Below are positions 24,267 through 33,513 of a stretch of 35,226 nt of DNA, piece by piece. A program made the translations under genes and the position numbers. How positions within the stretch are numbered: position 1 is the first letter of the stretch; each line of letters starts with the position of its first letter. A model generated the notes under the pieces. It worked only from the letters and a program-made list of their open reading frames with translations, had not been told where the DNA came from and searched no databases. Origin of the DNA: Candidatus Colivivens caballi (GTDB lineage Bacteria; Bacteroidota; Bacteroidia; Bacteroidales; Bacteroidaceae); NCBI GenBank assembly GCA_018065565.1, contig JAGHSZ010000152.1, forward strand, positions 1 through 35,226. Direction: 5' to 3'.

Positions 24267-24686
24267 TTAAATCAATATTTTCCTTAGGGTAAAGATGTAG
24301 TAATCACATGGACGGGTTTGTCGCAGTGATACATGATGAACAGTGCAACACAAACTTGCGCTGTTTCGATGAATAAATATCTGTGAAAAGACTTTCATCA
24401 GTTCTTGCAGACTTTTCACATTTCGTCCCTCGTTTGTGGAAGTGGTAGCGGGACGAACTACCGACCACTGTGGTATGGATGGAGCTTCACCGACATGCCC
24501 CTCCTGTGAGAAGGAGCTGTCGGTGGTGTCCATGTAGTTCTGACTGATGCCTTTGTGTTCATCGAGGACAGTCGGGACTGATTGCGTGTCAGCAGCATGA
24601 ATCTGCTGAGTGAGAGACATGCCACCACATAGCTGCGTCAGCAACGCAACTGCCAAAATGACGAATGTGGTGCAGATCCTCTTCAT
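24267..24686 (-). CDS. Small secreted hypothetical protein next to OPT transporter
   Basis: A 139-residue open frame with a good signal peptide (MKRICTTFVILAVALLTQL followed by CGGMS; cleavage probably after IHA at ~31, or a lipoprotein-like Cys20). The mature part is polar, with Ser, Thr and Gln, and no recognised domain. The last ~40 residues are unusual in composition, with several Cys and aromatic residues, and could be non-conserved extension. It begins 9 bases after the OPT stop in the same direction, so it is probably co-transcribed. I cannot assign a function, and its status as a real gene is moderately supported by the export signal and position. Confidence 0.55.
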   Translation of the reverse strand: MKRICTTFVILAVALLTQLCGGMSLTQQIHAADTQSVPTVLDEHKGISQNYMDTTDSSFSQEGHVGEAPSIPQWSVVRPATTSTNEGRNVKSLQELMKVFSQIFIHRNSASLCCTVHHVSLRQTRPCDYYIFTLRKILI

Positions 24687-24695
24687 ATCTTCGCT

Positions 24696-26687
24696 TTATT
24701 TTGCTTTGGATGCTTTCACCAGATAGATGATGAGCAGGATGTAGGCAACGAGTGACAGCAGTTCTGCCCATGTCGATGCCAGCCAGTCGGTGCATACGAA
24801 GTCGCAGCCGGCAAATCGCATTGCTGCACTTACCACACCCATCAGTGCACCACCTGCAATGAATCCACTGGCAAGAAGCGTGCCACGCTCATTTGCAGCA
24901 GTGTCGGGCTGTCCACCCTTTGTCTTAGGGCGTGTCACATACCAATTGACCAGACCACCTACAACCAACGGCAAGTTGAGTTGCAGTGGGATGAACATGC
25001 CGAGGGCAAAGGCAAGTGGTGAAATCTTGCAGAAGTTGAGTATGATGGCAATGGCTGCACCAATGCCGTAGAGCAGCCACGGAGCACCCTGACCCGACAT
25101 CAGTGGTTCGATGACCGCTGCCATGGCACGTGCCTGTGGTGCTGCCATCACATCGGTGTTGTCAGGAGTGAATCCGTATGCCTTGTTCAGAATCATGATG
25201 ACACCACCCACGGTGACTGCGCTGACGAGCACACCGATGAACTTCCATGTTTCCTGATAGCGAGGTGTACTGCCAAGCCAATAGCCAATCTTGAGGTCGG
25301 TGATGAACGAACCTGCTGACGACAGTGCAGTGCAGACCACACCACCCATGATGAGTGCTGCCACCATGCCGTGAGTGCCGTTGAGTCCCACCAGCACCAT
25401 GATGATGCTCGACAGGATGAGGGTCATCAGTGTCATGCCCGAAACAGGGTTTGAACCCACAATGGCGATGGCATTGGCTGCCACAGTCGTGAACAAGAAG
25501 GTAATGACTGCCACGATGAGTATGCCTACGAGGGTGAACAGCAGGTTACCGTCCATTGGACCGATAAAGAAGAATATGGTGGTGGCAACGATGGCAAGCA
25601 GTGTGCCAAACACCACGATACGCATGGACAAATCCTGCTGGGTGCGTTCGATGGCCTGCTCGGCAGCGTCGGTTGTAGTGTTGCTTTTCTTTCCGAAAAT
25701 CTGACCAAAAAGGCGGAAGGCATCTTTTATGACTCCCCAGCTCTTGATGATGCCGATGATGCCGGCCATGGCAATACCACCGATGCCGATGCTCTTGGCG
25801 TAGGCAAATATCTGTTCGGGTGATGCTTCGGCTGCTGTGACACCCTCGGCAACTGCCATTTCAGGGAATACGGCTGCAATGAGTGGAACGATGATCCACC
25901 AGATGAGTACTGAACCCATGCAGATGATGCATGCATACTTCAGACCCACGATGTAGCCCATACCGAGCAGGGCAGCACCTGTGTTGACGGAAAACATCAA
26001 CTTGGTCTTGTCGGCAATGATGCACCCCCATTCGCTGACACGCGATGTGAAGTTCTCGGTCCATGCACCGAACGATGCTACGGCGAAGTCGTAGAGACCA
26101 CCGATGATACCTGCCACAAGCAGCGGCTTTGCCTGATTACCACTCTTCTCGCCTGACACAAGCACCTGCGTCGATGCTGTGGCTTCTGGGAATGGATACT
26201 TGCCGTGCATGTCCTTCACGAAATACTTGCGGAATGGGATGAGGAACAGGATGCCGAGTGCACCACCGAGCAGTGATGCCATGAACACCTCGAAAAAGTT
26301 GACGGTGATGTCGGGGTACTTTGATTGCAGAATGTAGAGTGCCGGCAGGGTGAAAATGGCACCTGCCACTACCATGCCCGAACATGCTCCGATGCTCTGG
26401 ATGATGACATTCTCGCCCAGTGGGTCCTTGCGCTTGGCTGCACCCGAAAGGCCGATGGCAATAATTGTGATAGGGATAGCTGCTTCAAACACCTGGCCGA
26501 CCTTCAAACCGAGGTAGGCTGTGGCTGCTGAAAATACGACTGCCATCACTATACCCCAGATGATGGACCATGGGGTCACTTCGCGATAGGTTTGCTTTGC
26601 CGACATAAGCGGCTCATAGGTTTCTCCTTCTTTCAGTTCCCTGAACGCGTTCTCAGGCAAACTGGTCTGTTTCATTTCTTCTGACAT
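24696..26687 (-). CDS. OPT family oligopeptide/metal-chelate transporter
   Basis: A 663-residue inner-membrane protein with about 14-16 hydrophobic segments. Family signs are the first segment EVTPWSIIWGIVMAVVFSA followed by AYLGLKVGQVFEAAIP, then NVIIQSIGACSGMVVAGA, and the conserved KYPFPEATASTQVLVSG loop typical of prokaryotic OPT proteins. In other organisms the family imports oligopeptides or metal-siderophore complexes by proton symport; the substrate here is unknown. ATG at 26687. The upstream gap holds a 9-bp minisatellite (26720-26782). A small secreted protein gene follows within 9 bases. Confidence 0.92.
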   Translation of the reverse strand: MSEEMKQTSLPENAFRELKEGETYEPLMSAKQTYREVTPWSIIWGIVMAVVFSAATAYLGLKVGQVFEAAIPITIIAIGLSGAAKRKDPLGENVIIQSIGACSGMVVAGAIFTLPALYILQSKYPDITVNFFEVFMASLLGGALGILFLIPFRKYFVKDMHGKYPFPEATASTQVLVSGEKSGNQAKPLLVAGIIGGLYDFAVASFGAWTENFTSRVSEWGCIIADKTKLMFSVNTGAALLGMGYIVGLKYACIICMGSVLIWWIIVPLIAAVFPEMAVAEGVTAAEASPEQIFAYAKSIGIGGIAMAGIIGIIKSWGVIKDAFRLFGQIFGKKSNTTTDAAEQAIERTQQDLSMRIVVFGTLLAIVATTIFFFIGPMDGNLLFTLVGILIVAVITFLFTTVAANAIAIVGSNPVSGMTLMTLILSSIIMVLVGLNGTHGMVAALIMGGVVCTALSSAGSFITDLKIGYWLGSTPRYQETWKFIGVLVSAVTVGGVIMILNKAYGFTPDNTDVMAAPQARAMAAVIEPLMSGQGAPWLLYGIGAAIAIILNFCKISPLAFALGMFIPLQLNLPLVVGGLVNWYVTRPKTKGGQPDTAANERGTLLASGFIAGGALMGVVSAAMRFAGCDFVCTDWLASTWAELLSLVAYILLIIYLVKASKAK

Positions 26688-26719
26688 AATTATGTGGTAT
26701 TAGTGTTTTAGTTTTTTTA

Positions 26720-26782
26720 GAGTTTCTAGAAGTTCTAGAATTTCTAGATAATCTAGGGCTTCTAGAACATCTATGCTTTCTA
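26720..26782. repeat. 9-bp minisatellite upstream of OPT gene
   Basis: Seven units in one register: GAGTTTCTA, GAAGTTCTA, GAATTTCTA, GATAATCTA, GGGCTTCTA, GAACATCTA, TGCTTTCTA. The constant part is TCTA with a following G. It occupies the leader/promoter region of the leftward OPT gene, between it and the DUF2461 stop. The unit sequence is unrelated to the 9-bp array at 19049. Confidence 0.88.
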
Positions 26783-26804
26783 AGGCTAAGCCTTACCTCC
26801 CAAT

Positions 26805-27503
26805 CTAATGGCTTGCAGACTTACCCTCATTCTTCACATATTCCACTGCTCGGTTGACATATTGCAAGAAGGGCAGGGTGGTGCGGAAGAGCTCCACTGT
26901 GCGTTCGGCCAGGTTGGGGCTGAGCACGAAACTGTTGTCGGGGATGTGGAGCAGGCAGAAGTTGCGCAGGCGCAGATAGTCTGCATATGGACTGTCGGAT
27001 GGAAAACCATGTGGCACACGCTGCAAAATGGAGTCACGGTCGAGACTGAATGCAGGGGCTGCATCGGTGACTATCTGGTCGAAGTCTCCACCACCATAGC
27101 AGATGTCCTCGCGTAGGATTTTTAGCACATGAGGGTCGCAGATGTAGTCGCCCGATGCCAGCATATGCTGTGAAGGGTAACTATTGCCGTCGCCCGTGCC
27201 AATATGGAAATAATACCCCGAGAATCCAGATTTTTTGCCACCAGGGCATATGTATGCACCCATGTGAGTCTTATAAGGACTTTTGTCCTTTGAGAAGCGA
27301 ACATCACGATAGATGCGGTAGGTGCAGTCCTTGGCGGTGAGACCACTGACGGAAGGGTCGAACTGACTGATGCCGACGATGAGCTGTTCGGTCAGTCGGT
27401 TGAAACGCTCCTGTGCCTCGCGGTAGTCGGCTTTGTGTTCCGTAAACCACTCGCGGTTGTTGTTGTCGCGCAATTGCCGCAGAAATTCTATAATTTGTTT
27501 CAT
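26805..27503 (-). CDS. DUF2461 family protein
   Basis: 232 residues from the ATG at 27503; the longer version would start at a TTG at 27512. Family marks are FLRQLRDNNNREWFTEHK near the N-terminus, CTYRIYRDVRFSKDKSPYKT in the middle and GYYFHIGTGDGNS, all standard for DUF2461. It is a cytosolic protein with no signal peptide or membrane segment. The function is unknown to me. A -7 box (27567-27574) lies ~65 bases upstream, divergent from the galM promoter. Confidence 0.9.
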   Translation of the reverse strand: MKQIIEFLRQLRDNNNREWFTEHKADYREAQERFNRLTEQLIVGISQFDPSVSGLTAKDCTYRIYRDVRFSKDKSPYKTHMGAYICPGGKKSGFSGYYFHIGTGDGNSYPSQHMLASGDYICDPHVLKILREDICYGGGDFDQIVTDAAPAFSLDRDSILQRVPHGFPSDSPYADYLRLRNFCLLHIPDNSFVLSPNLAERTVELFRTTLPFLQYVNRAVEYVKNEGKSASH

Positions 27504-27566
27504 GTCGTTCAATGTTTAAAGTATGCAAGAACTTTTTGAGTCGTTCCTCCGTTCAGTTTTCGACGG

Positions 27567-27574
27567 CAAATGTA
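27567..27574 (-). promoter_or_regulatory. -7 box of DUF2461 gene
   Basis: Leftward TACATTTG matches TAnnTTTG. The expected start near 27560 leaves a ~57-base leader. No matching -33 TTTG was found at the usual spacing. Confidence 0.5.
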
Positions 27575-27658
27575 GTGATAAAAATCGAAAAACACCACTT
27601 TTTCATACCTTCTGAGGTTTTTTTTATGCATTTGTTTTCTCACATCGCATTTTTTTAG

Positions 27659-27666
27659 TAAGTTTG
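27659..27666 (+). promoter_or_regulatory. -7 box of the arabinose cluster (galM leader)
   Basis: TAAGTTTG matches TAnnTTTG. A TTTG at 27631-27634 lies 24 bases upstream, longer than the usual 19-21, as might fit an activated or regulated promoter. The leader to the galM ATG is ~63 bases. GATAAAAAT occurs both upstream and just downstream of the box. Confidence 0.5.
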
Positions 27667-27735
27667 CACGATAAAAATGTAAAGTGAAACTACAAAATCA
27701 GTAAATCACATAACCTATCAAAACATTCAACAAAC

Positions 27736-28914
27736 ATGAAAACCTTTAAATCAATCCTCGCTGCTTCTGCTACAGCAGCCATCCTGTGTGCATGTGGCTC
27801 ACAGAAATCGTCGGACGAAATCGCTCTGACAGTTTCAGGTCTCAACCCTGCTGACTTCGACACCACTTATGTCGATTCACTTAAGGGCGAAAAGGAGGTT
27901 GCACTCTTCACTTTGAAGAATGCCAACGGTATGGAGGTCTGCATCACTAACTTTGGTGGACGCATCGTCAGCATCGCTGTGCCTGACAAGGACGGCAACA
28001 TGCAGGATGTGGTGCTCGGCTTCGACAAGGCTGCTGACTACTTCCCACAGAACAATGCATCGGACTTTGGTGCTGCAATCGGACGATATGCAAACCGCAT
28101 CAACCAGGGACAGATTACTGTCAACGGTGAAACTATCCAGTTGCCTCAGAACAATTTCGGACACTGTCTGCATGGCGGTCCTTCAGGATGGCAGTATCAG
28201 GTGTATGATGTAGTAGAGTCAAAGGACGATGAACTGACTCTCCAGATGGTTAGTCCTGATGGCGACAACAACTTCCCTGGCGAGGTGACAGCAACTGTTA
28301 ATTACTATCTCAATGCTGCCAACGGCCTTGAAATCCGTTATTCAGCTACTACCGACAAGACCACTGTTATCAACATGACCAACCACTCATACTTCAACCT
28401 CAATGGCGACCCTAAGCAGCCAATCACCAACCACATCGTCACAATCAATGCCGACGGCTACACTCCTGTTGACACTACTTACATGACTACTGGTGAAATC
28501 GCTACTGTTGAAGGTACTCCAATGGACTTCCGTGCTGGTAAGGAAGTGGGCAAGGACATCGACAACTTCGACTTCGAACAGATTAAGAACGGAAACGGTT
28601 TTGACCACAACTGGGTTCTCAACACAGCTGGCAACATTGATGCACCTGCTGTTACAGCAGTCAGCCCTGTCACTGGCATCAAGCTTGAAGTCTTCACAAC
28701 TGAACCAGGTATCCAGGTTTATTCTGGTAACTTCCTCGATGGTACTGTAACTGGTAAGAAGGGTATCGTTTATCAGCAGCGCACTGGTATCTGCTTCGAG
28801 TCACAGAAGTATCCAGACTCACCAAACAAGGCATGGGAAGAATCAAATGCATGGCTCAACCCAGGCGAGGAATACAGCAGTTACTGTATGTTCAAGTTCT
28901 CAGTTGAGAAGTAA
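27736..28914 (+). CDS. galM: Aldose 1-epimerase (mutarotase), lipoprotein
   Basis: A 392-residue mutarotase that interconverts alpha and beta anomers of aldoses. It has a lipoprotein signal peptide with lipobox LCAC and lipidated Cys20, so it acts outside the cytoplasm, unlike E. coli GalM. The substrate and catalytic motifs are GRYANRINQG, LHGG (His146), NHSYFNLNG (His217) and the catalytic base Glu323 in TTEPGIQVYSGNFLDG. It is the first gene of the rightward arabinose cluster, 49 bases before the symporter gene. By context it probably presents the right anomer of arabinose (or another sugar) to that transporter; substrate specificity is inferred. Confidence 0.93.
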   Translation: MKTFKSILAASATAAILCACGSQKSSDEIALTVSGLNPADFDTTYVDSLKGEKEVALFTLKNANGMEVCITNFGGRIVSIAVPDKDGNMQDVVLGFDKAADYFPQNNASDFGAAIGRYANRINQGQITVNGETIQLPQNNFGHCLHGGPSGWQYQVYDVVESKDDELTLQMVSPDGDNNFPGEVTATVNYYLNAANGLEIRYSATTDKTTVINMTNHSYFNLNGDPKQPITNHIVTINADGYTPVDTTYMTTGEIATVEGTPMDFRAGKEVGKDIDNFDFEQIKNGNGFDHNWVLNTAGNIDAPAVTAVSPVTGIKLEVFTTEPGIQVYSGNFLDGTVTGKKGIVYQQRTGICFESQKYPDSPNKAWEESNAWLNPGEEYSSYCMFKFSVEK

Positions 28915-28963
28915 AACACGACAAATTCATTAACCAATTAAATAATCAATCAATCAAAAACAA

Positions 28964-30907
28964 ATGAACATTTTAGACGCATTAAAAAACAACGGCTTTG
29001 AGACCATTGACTATGTTGTGGTACTCATCTATGTCGTTCTGCTCGTGGGTTTGGGACTGTTCCTCTCACGCAGCAAAAAAGGAGAAGAGAAATCTTCAAA
29101 CGACTACTTCCTCGCAGGTAACACACTGACATGGTGGGCAGTGGGTGCATCACTCATCGCAGCCAACATCTCTGCAGAGCAGTTCATCGGTATGTCCGGT
29201 TCTGCTTATGTGTCAGGTATCGCAATGGCAGCATACGAACTTGAGGCTGCCCTCGCACTCATCATCGTAGGTAAGTTCCTCCTTCCACTGATGATTAAGA
29301 AGAATGTGTTCACCATCCCACAGTTCCTCTCTGAACGCTACAACTGGGGTGTAGGTCTCGCTTTCTCAATCTTCTGGCTTTTCCTTTATGTATTTATCAA
29401 CCTTACATCAGTTGCATGGCTCGGTGCACTTGCCATCAAGCAGATTCTCGGTCTGCCAACTGTTGACGGTGTTGTGCTGGGCATGCCAGTCGATATGACT
29501 CTCCTTGTCATTATCCTCATTCTTTTCGTTATCGCAGGTATCTACTCAATCTACGGTGGTCTTGCATCAGTTGCATGGACTGACGTTATGCAGGTAACAT
29601 TCCTCGTAGGTGGTGGTCTTATCACAGCATACTTCGCTCTCGACTACATCGCAGGTCAGCTCGACATCAGCGGCGGCGCACTCGGAGCACTTGGCAAAAT
29701 TTACAGCGAACTTGGTCAGATTGAAGGCGACAAGCACTTCAACCTCGTTGTCAACAGTACAGGTGGTGCATATGAAAGCACTGTAACAAGCGAACCTTAC
29801 TTCGACATTCCAGGTATCGTCGTTATCGTAGGTGCACTCTGGCTCACAAACCTCGGTTACTGGGGCTTCAACCAGTACATCATCCAGAAGGGTCTCGCTG
29901 CAAAGTCACTCGACGAAGCAAAGAAGGGTATGGTATTTGCCGGATTCCTTAAAATCCTCATCCCATTCATCGTATGTATCCCAGGTGTATGTGCTTTCTA
30001 TATCATGAACTCTCCTGAGTGTGTGGATCTCAAGGCAACTCTTGCTGGTGCTATCGATCGTTCTGACGATGCATACCCATTCCTCATCCGTAACTTCACT
30101 CCAACAGTCATCAAGGGTCTTGCATTTGCAGCACTTGCAGCAGCAGTTATCTCTTCTCTTGCATCTATGTTCAACTCAACTTCTACTATCTTCACAATGG
30201 ATATCTACAAGAAGTTCATCAACAAGAATGCAACAGACAAGAAGCTTCTCTCAGTTGGACGAATCACTTCACTCTCAGCTCTCGTTATCGCCCTCATCGC
30301 TGTTTATCCAATTATGGGTGGTGCCGACCAGGCATTCCAGGTAATTCAGGAATACTCAGGCTTCGTTTATCCAGGTATCGTAACCATCTTCGGTCTCGGT
30401 CTTCTCTGGAAGCGTTCAAGTGGTACAGCAGCAATCGTAGCCGCAATCGGTACATTCTTGTTCTCAATCATCTTCAAGTTTGCTCTTCCTGAGGTTCCAT
30501 TCCTCATCCGTATGGGTTATGTATTCCTCTGCCTCGTTGTCCTCTTCATCAGCATCTCTATGTGCAGCAAGAAGACAAAGCCAGCAGAAGTGCTCGATGC
30601 CGATACAGTGAAGAAGCAACTCCAGTGGTCAACCATCATGCTCGTTCTCTCTGCTGTCACATTTGTAGTAGGACTTGTAATGATGTTCGACGAGACTTGC
30701 CGCAACTACGGTGCTGAGACCATCTTCTTCCTTACCGTAATGTTCTTCGTACTCTTCTGGTACCTCCGCTCTAACGCTAAGGACAAGGTTGAAGACGAAA
30801 AGTCTATCGGTGTTGACATTGCAATCTTTAAGACCAACACCACATTCAATGTCGGTGCAATCGGAATTATCGTGATTCTCGCAATCCTTTATAGCTGTCT
30901 CTGGTAA
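28964..30907 (+). CDS. Sodium:solute (sugar) symporter, SSS family; probable arabinose importer
   Basis: A 647-residue inner-membrane protein with about 14 hydrophobic segments, of the SGLT-like SSS family. Hallmarks are the first helix region ending FLSRSKKGEEKSSNDYFLAG (34-52), WWAVGASLIAANISAEQFIG (57-76) with the sodium-site helix, and later LAFAALAAAVISSLASMFNS with FTMDIYKKF. It would import sugar with Na+ across the inner membrane. Placement between mutarotase and the araD, araA and kinase genes makes arabinose the likely substrate; that is inference. A wobble-containing hairpin follows 15 bases after its stop. Confidence 0.92.
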   Translation: MNILDALKNNGFETIDYVVVLIYVVLLVGLGLFLSRSKKGEEKSSNDYFLAGNTLTWWAVGASLIAANISAEQFIGMSGSAYVSGIAMAAYELEAALALIIVGKFLLPLMIKKNVFTIPQFLSERYNWGVGLAFSIFWLFLYVFINLTSVAWLGALAIKQILGLPTVDGVVLGMPVDMTLLVIILILFVIAGIYSIYGGLASVAWTDVMQVTFLVGGGLITAYFALDYIAGQLDISGGALGALGKIYSELGQIEGDKHFNLVVNSTGGAYESTVTSEPYFDIPGIVVIVGALWLTNLGYWGFNQYIIQKGLAAKSLDEAKKGMVFAGFLKILIPFIVCIPGVCAFYIMNSPECVDLKATLAGAIDRSDDAYPFLIRNFTPTVIKGLAFAALAAAVISSLASMFNSTSTIFTMDIYKKFINKNATDKKLLSVGRITSLSALVIALIAVYPIMGGADQAFQVIQEYSGFVYPGIVTIFGLGLLWKRSSGTAAIVAAIGTFLFSIIFKFALPEVPFLIRMGYVFLCLVVLFISISMCSKKTKPAEVLDADTVKKQLQWSTIMLVLSAVTFVVGLVMMFDETCRNYGAETIFFLTVMFFVLFWYLRSNAKDKVEDEKSIGVDIAIFKTNTTFNVGAIGIIVILAILYSCLW

Positions 30908-30922
30908 CAGATAATCTCTCTG

Positions 30923-30957
30923 GGGTTACGCCTATTATATTAAAATAGGTGTAACCC
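30923..30957 (+). terminator. Intra-cluster hairpin, possible attenuator or partial terminator
   Basis: GGGTTACGCCTATT (30923-30936) pairs with AATAGGTGTAACCC (30944-30957), 14 pairs with one G-U, across a 7-base loop. Only TTT follows, so termination is probably incomplete. It separates the symporter from araD. The remaining gap to 31052 holds two copies of TTACAACTT (30959, 30982) and no gene. Confidence 0.6.
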
Positions 30958-31052
30958 TTTACAACTTTTATGATATATCACTTACAACTTCGTAATCACA
31001 CATTATATTAATAATTCACGCTACCAAAAGCAATAAAGTTTAAACTAAGGCT

Positions 31053-31763
31053 ATGTTAGAAGAACTCAAACAAAAAGTATTCAAGGCAAACCTTGACCTC
31101 GTAAAGCAAGGACTGGTGATTTTCACATGGGGAAATGTAAGCGGCATCGACCGCGAAAAAGGACTTGTAGTTATCAAACCTTCAGGTGTTAGTTATGATG
31201 ACATGAAAGCCGAGGATATGGTAGTTGTTGACCTTAACACTGGCAAAGTCGTCGAAGGTGAGCTCAACCCTTCTTCCGACACACCAACTCACCTTGTACT
31301 TTACAAGGCATTCCCAAACATCCAGGGTGTAGTTCACACGCACTCAACTTATGCTACTGCCTTTGCTCAGGCAGGGCGCGACATCCCAAACATCGGCACC
31401 ACTCATGCCGATTACTTCTACAAGGACATACCATGCACTCGTGACATGACAGAGGCAGAAGTAAAGGGACAATATGAACTCGAAACAGGCAATGTAATCG
31501 TTGATGAAATACTGAACATCCGTCAAATCAATCCTGACCACACACCTGCTGTGCTGGTCAAGAACCATGGACCATTCTCATGGGGAACATCTCCCGACAA
31601 TGCTGTCTATAATGCAAAAGTCATGGAACAGTGCGCCAAGATGGCATTCGTGGCATTCTCTGTCAACCCCGACACAACTATGAATCCACTGCTCATCGAG
31701 AAGCATTACAGCCGCAAGCACGGTCCTAACGCTTATTATGGACAGAAGGGGCAGAAACACTGA
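31053..31763 (+). CDS. araD: L-ribulose-5-phosphate 4-epimerase
   Basis: A 236-residue class II aldolase-fold enzyme that converts L-ribulose-5-phosphate to D-xylulose-5-phosphate, the last step of arabinose entry to the pentose phosphate pathway. Zinc ligands His95 and His97 ([10 protein letters not shown]) and His172 (KNHGPF) are present. Asp76, Asp120 and Tyr229 occupy positions that match the catalytic residues of the E. coli enzyme. [10 protein letters not shown] and PSGVSYDDM form the substrate phosphate region. Length is the same class as E. coli AraD (231). It is the third gene of the cluster; araA follows after ~183 bases. Confidence 0.95.
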   Translation: MLEELKQKVFKANLDLVKQGLVIFTWGNVSGIDREKGLVVIKPSGVSYDDMKAEDMVVVDLNTGKVVEGELNPSSDTPTHLVLYKAFPNIQGVVHTHSTYATAFAQAGRDIPNIGTTHADYFYKDIPCTRDMTEAEVKGQYELETGNVIVDEILNIRQINPDHTPAVLVKNHGPFSWGTSPDNAVYNAKVMEQCAKMAFVAFSVNPDTTMNPLLIEKHYSRKHGPNAYYGQKGQKH

Positions 31764-31946
31764 ACCCGATGCATTTGGCATGGATAATTGCCTACCCAGT
31801 TTCTCTTTGGGGGGATGAGTCCTGTGCCGAAAGTGAACAAATAGGAAGAAATCAATAATCACAAAAATAAATAATAGTATTAACTAATGATAGGTGACTT
31901 GGGATGTCAATTCTCAATTATCTATTGTCAATTAAATTTGAAAACT

Positions 31947-33479
31947 ATGTTTGAAAATTTAGAATTATGGTGGGTGACTGGTGCACAGTTGCTTTACGGT
32001 GGTGACGCCGTCGTACAGGTTGACGGACACTCAAAGGAAATGGTAGAAGGACTCAATGCTTCTGGCATCATTCCTATCAAGATTGTGTACAAAGGTACAG
32101 CCAATTCTTCAAAGGAAGTTGAAGATGTAATGAAGGCTGCTAACAACGAAAGCAAGTGCGTTGGTGTCATCACATGGATGCACACATTCTCACCTGCAAA
32201 AATGTGGATTAAGGGTCTGCAGGCACTTCAGAAGCCTCTCCTCCACTTCCACACTCAGTATAATGCTGAAATTCCATGGGAAACAATGGACATGGACTTC
32301 ATGAACCTCAACCAGAGTGCTCACGGAGACATCGAGTTCGGTCACATCTGCAGCCGCATGCGCATTGCACGAAAAGTTGTAGTAGGCTACTGGAAGAGCG
32401 AAGAAGCACAGCAGAAGATTGCCGTTTGGGCACGCGTTGCAGCAGGTGTTGCTGATGCAAAGAATGTACGCTGCCTTATGTTCGGTATGAACATGAACAA
32501 TGTTGCTGTCACTGACGGCGATCGCGTTGAGTTCGAACAGCGTCTCGGCTATCATGTTGACTACTATCCTGTATCTTCACTCATGGACTACTATAAGAAG
32601 GTGACAGATGCAGAAGCAGACGAACTCGTTGAGGAATACAAGAAACTCTATACCATCAAGATTGACGAAAGTGGCGAAGAAGTTTATTGGGAGAAGGTAA
32701 AGAACTCTGCAAAGGCTGAAATCGCTCTCCGTCGCGTACTCAAGGACGAAGGCGCTACTGCATTCACTACTAACTTCGACGACCTTGGCGATGCTGATAT
32801 CAACGATCCAAACTTTGTTGGTTTCGACCAGATACCAGGTCTTGCGTCACAGCGACTCATGGAAGAAGGTATCGGTTTCGGTGCCGAAGGCGACTGGAAG
32901 ACTGCATGCCTCTATCGTACTCTCTGGGTCATCCAGCAGGGCATGCCAACTGGCTGCTCATTCCTTGAGGACTACACACTCAATTTCGCTGGCGACCGCA
33001 GTTCAATCCTTCAGTCTCACATGCTCGAGGTTTGTCCACTCATCGCTTCTGACAAGCCAAAGCTCGAGGTGCACTTCCTTGGAATCGGTATCCGCAAGCA
33101 GCAGACTGCTCGCCTTGTGTTCACATCAAAGGTTGGTCCTGGCATCAAGGCTACCGTTGTTGACCTCGGCAACCGCTTCCGCCTGATCACTCAGGAAGTC
33201 GAGTGCATCGAACCAAAACCAATGCCAAATCTTCCAGTTGCTTCTGCACTGTGGGTTCCACAGCCTTCATTCGAGGTTGGAGCTGGTGCATGGATTCTTG
33301 CTGGTGGTACTCATCACAGTGCATTCTCTTACGATCTCACAGCTGAATACTGGGAGGACTTCGCTGAAATGACAGGCATCGAGTATGTTCAGATTAACAA
33401 GAACACCACTATCAGTGAGTTCAAGAAGGAACTTCGTAACAACGAACTTTACTTCATGCTCAATAAGGCATTGCAATAA
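31947..33479 (+). CDS. araA: L-arabinose isomerase
   Basis: 510 residues from the ATG at 31947. The upstream frame to 31887 adds a non-conserved 20-residue stretch, so the protein start is the one giving MFENLELWWVTGAQLLYGG, the usual AraA N-terminus. It interconverts L-arabinose and L-ribulose and needs a divalent metal. Metal and catalytic residues Glu314, Glu341, His358 and His457 (GAEGDWKT, FLEDYT, SHMLEV, GGTHHS) align with E. coli Glu306, Glu333, His350 and His450. Full length. Codon use and orientation match the neighbouring araD and kinase genes. The 183-base leader includes A/T-rich repeats (CAATTATC, GTCAATTA) of the kind often found in front of Bacteroidetes genes. Confidence 0.97.
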   Translation: MFENLELWWVTGAQLLYGGDAVVQVDGHSKEMVEGLNASGIIPIKIVYKGTANSSKEVEDVMKAANNESKCVGVITWMHTFSPAKMWIKGLQALQKPLLHFHTQYNAEIPWETMDMDFMNLNQSAHGDIEFGHICSRMRIARKVVVGYWKSEEAQQKIAVWARVAAGVADAKNVRCLMFGMNMNNVAVTDGDRVEFEQRLGYHVDYYPVSSLMDYYKKVTDAEADELVEEYKKLYTIKIDESGEEVYWEKVKNSAKAEIALRRVLKDEGATAFTTNFDDLGDADINDPNFVGFDQIPGLASQRLMEEGIGFGAEGDWKTACLYRTLWVIQQGMPTGCSFLEDYTLNFAGDRSSILQSHMLEVCPLIASDKPKLEVHFLGIGIRKQQTARLVFTSKVGPGIKATVVDLGNRFRLITQEVECIEPKPMPNLPVASALWVPQPSFEVGAGAWILAGGTHHSAFSYDLTAEYWEDFAEMTGIEYVQINKNTTISEFKKELRNNELYFMLNKALQ

Positions 33480-33513
33480 TCGATTATTAATTGATAACTA
33501 ACAATTGATAATT

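Noticed and set aside
31887..31946. Twenty extra N-terminal residues on AraA
   Set aside because: The added residues translate an A/T-rich intergenic repeat; the ATG at 31947 gives the standard AraA N-terminus.
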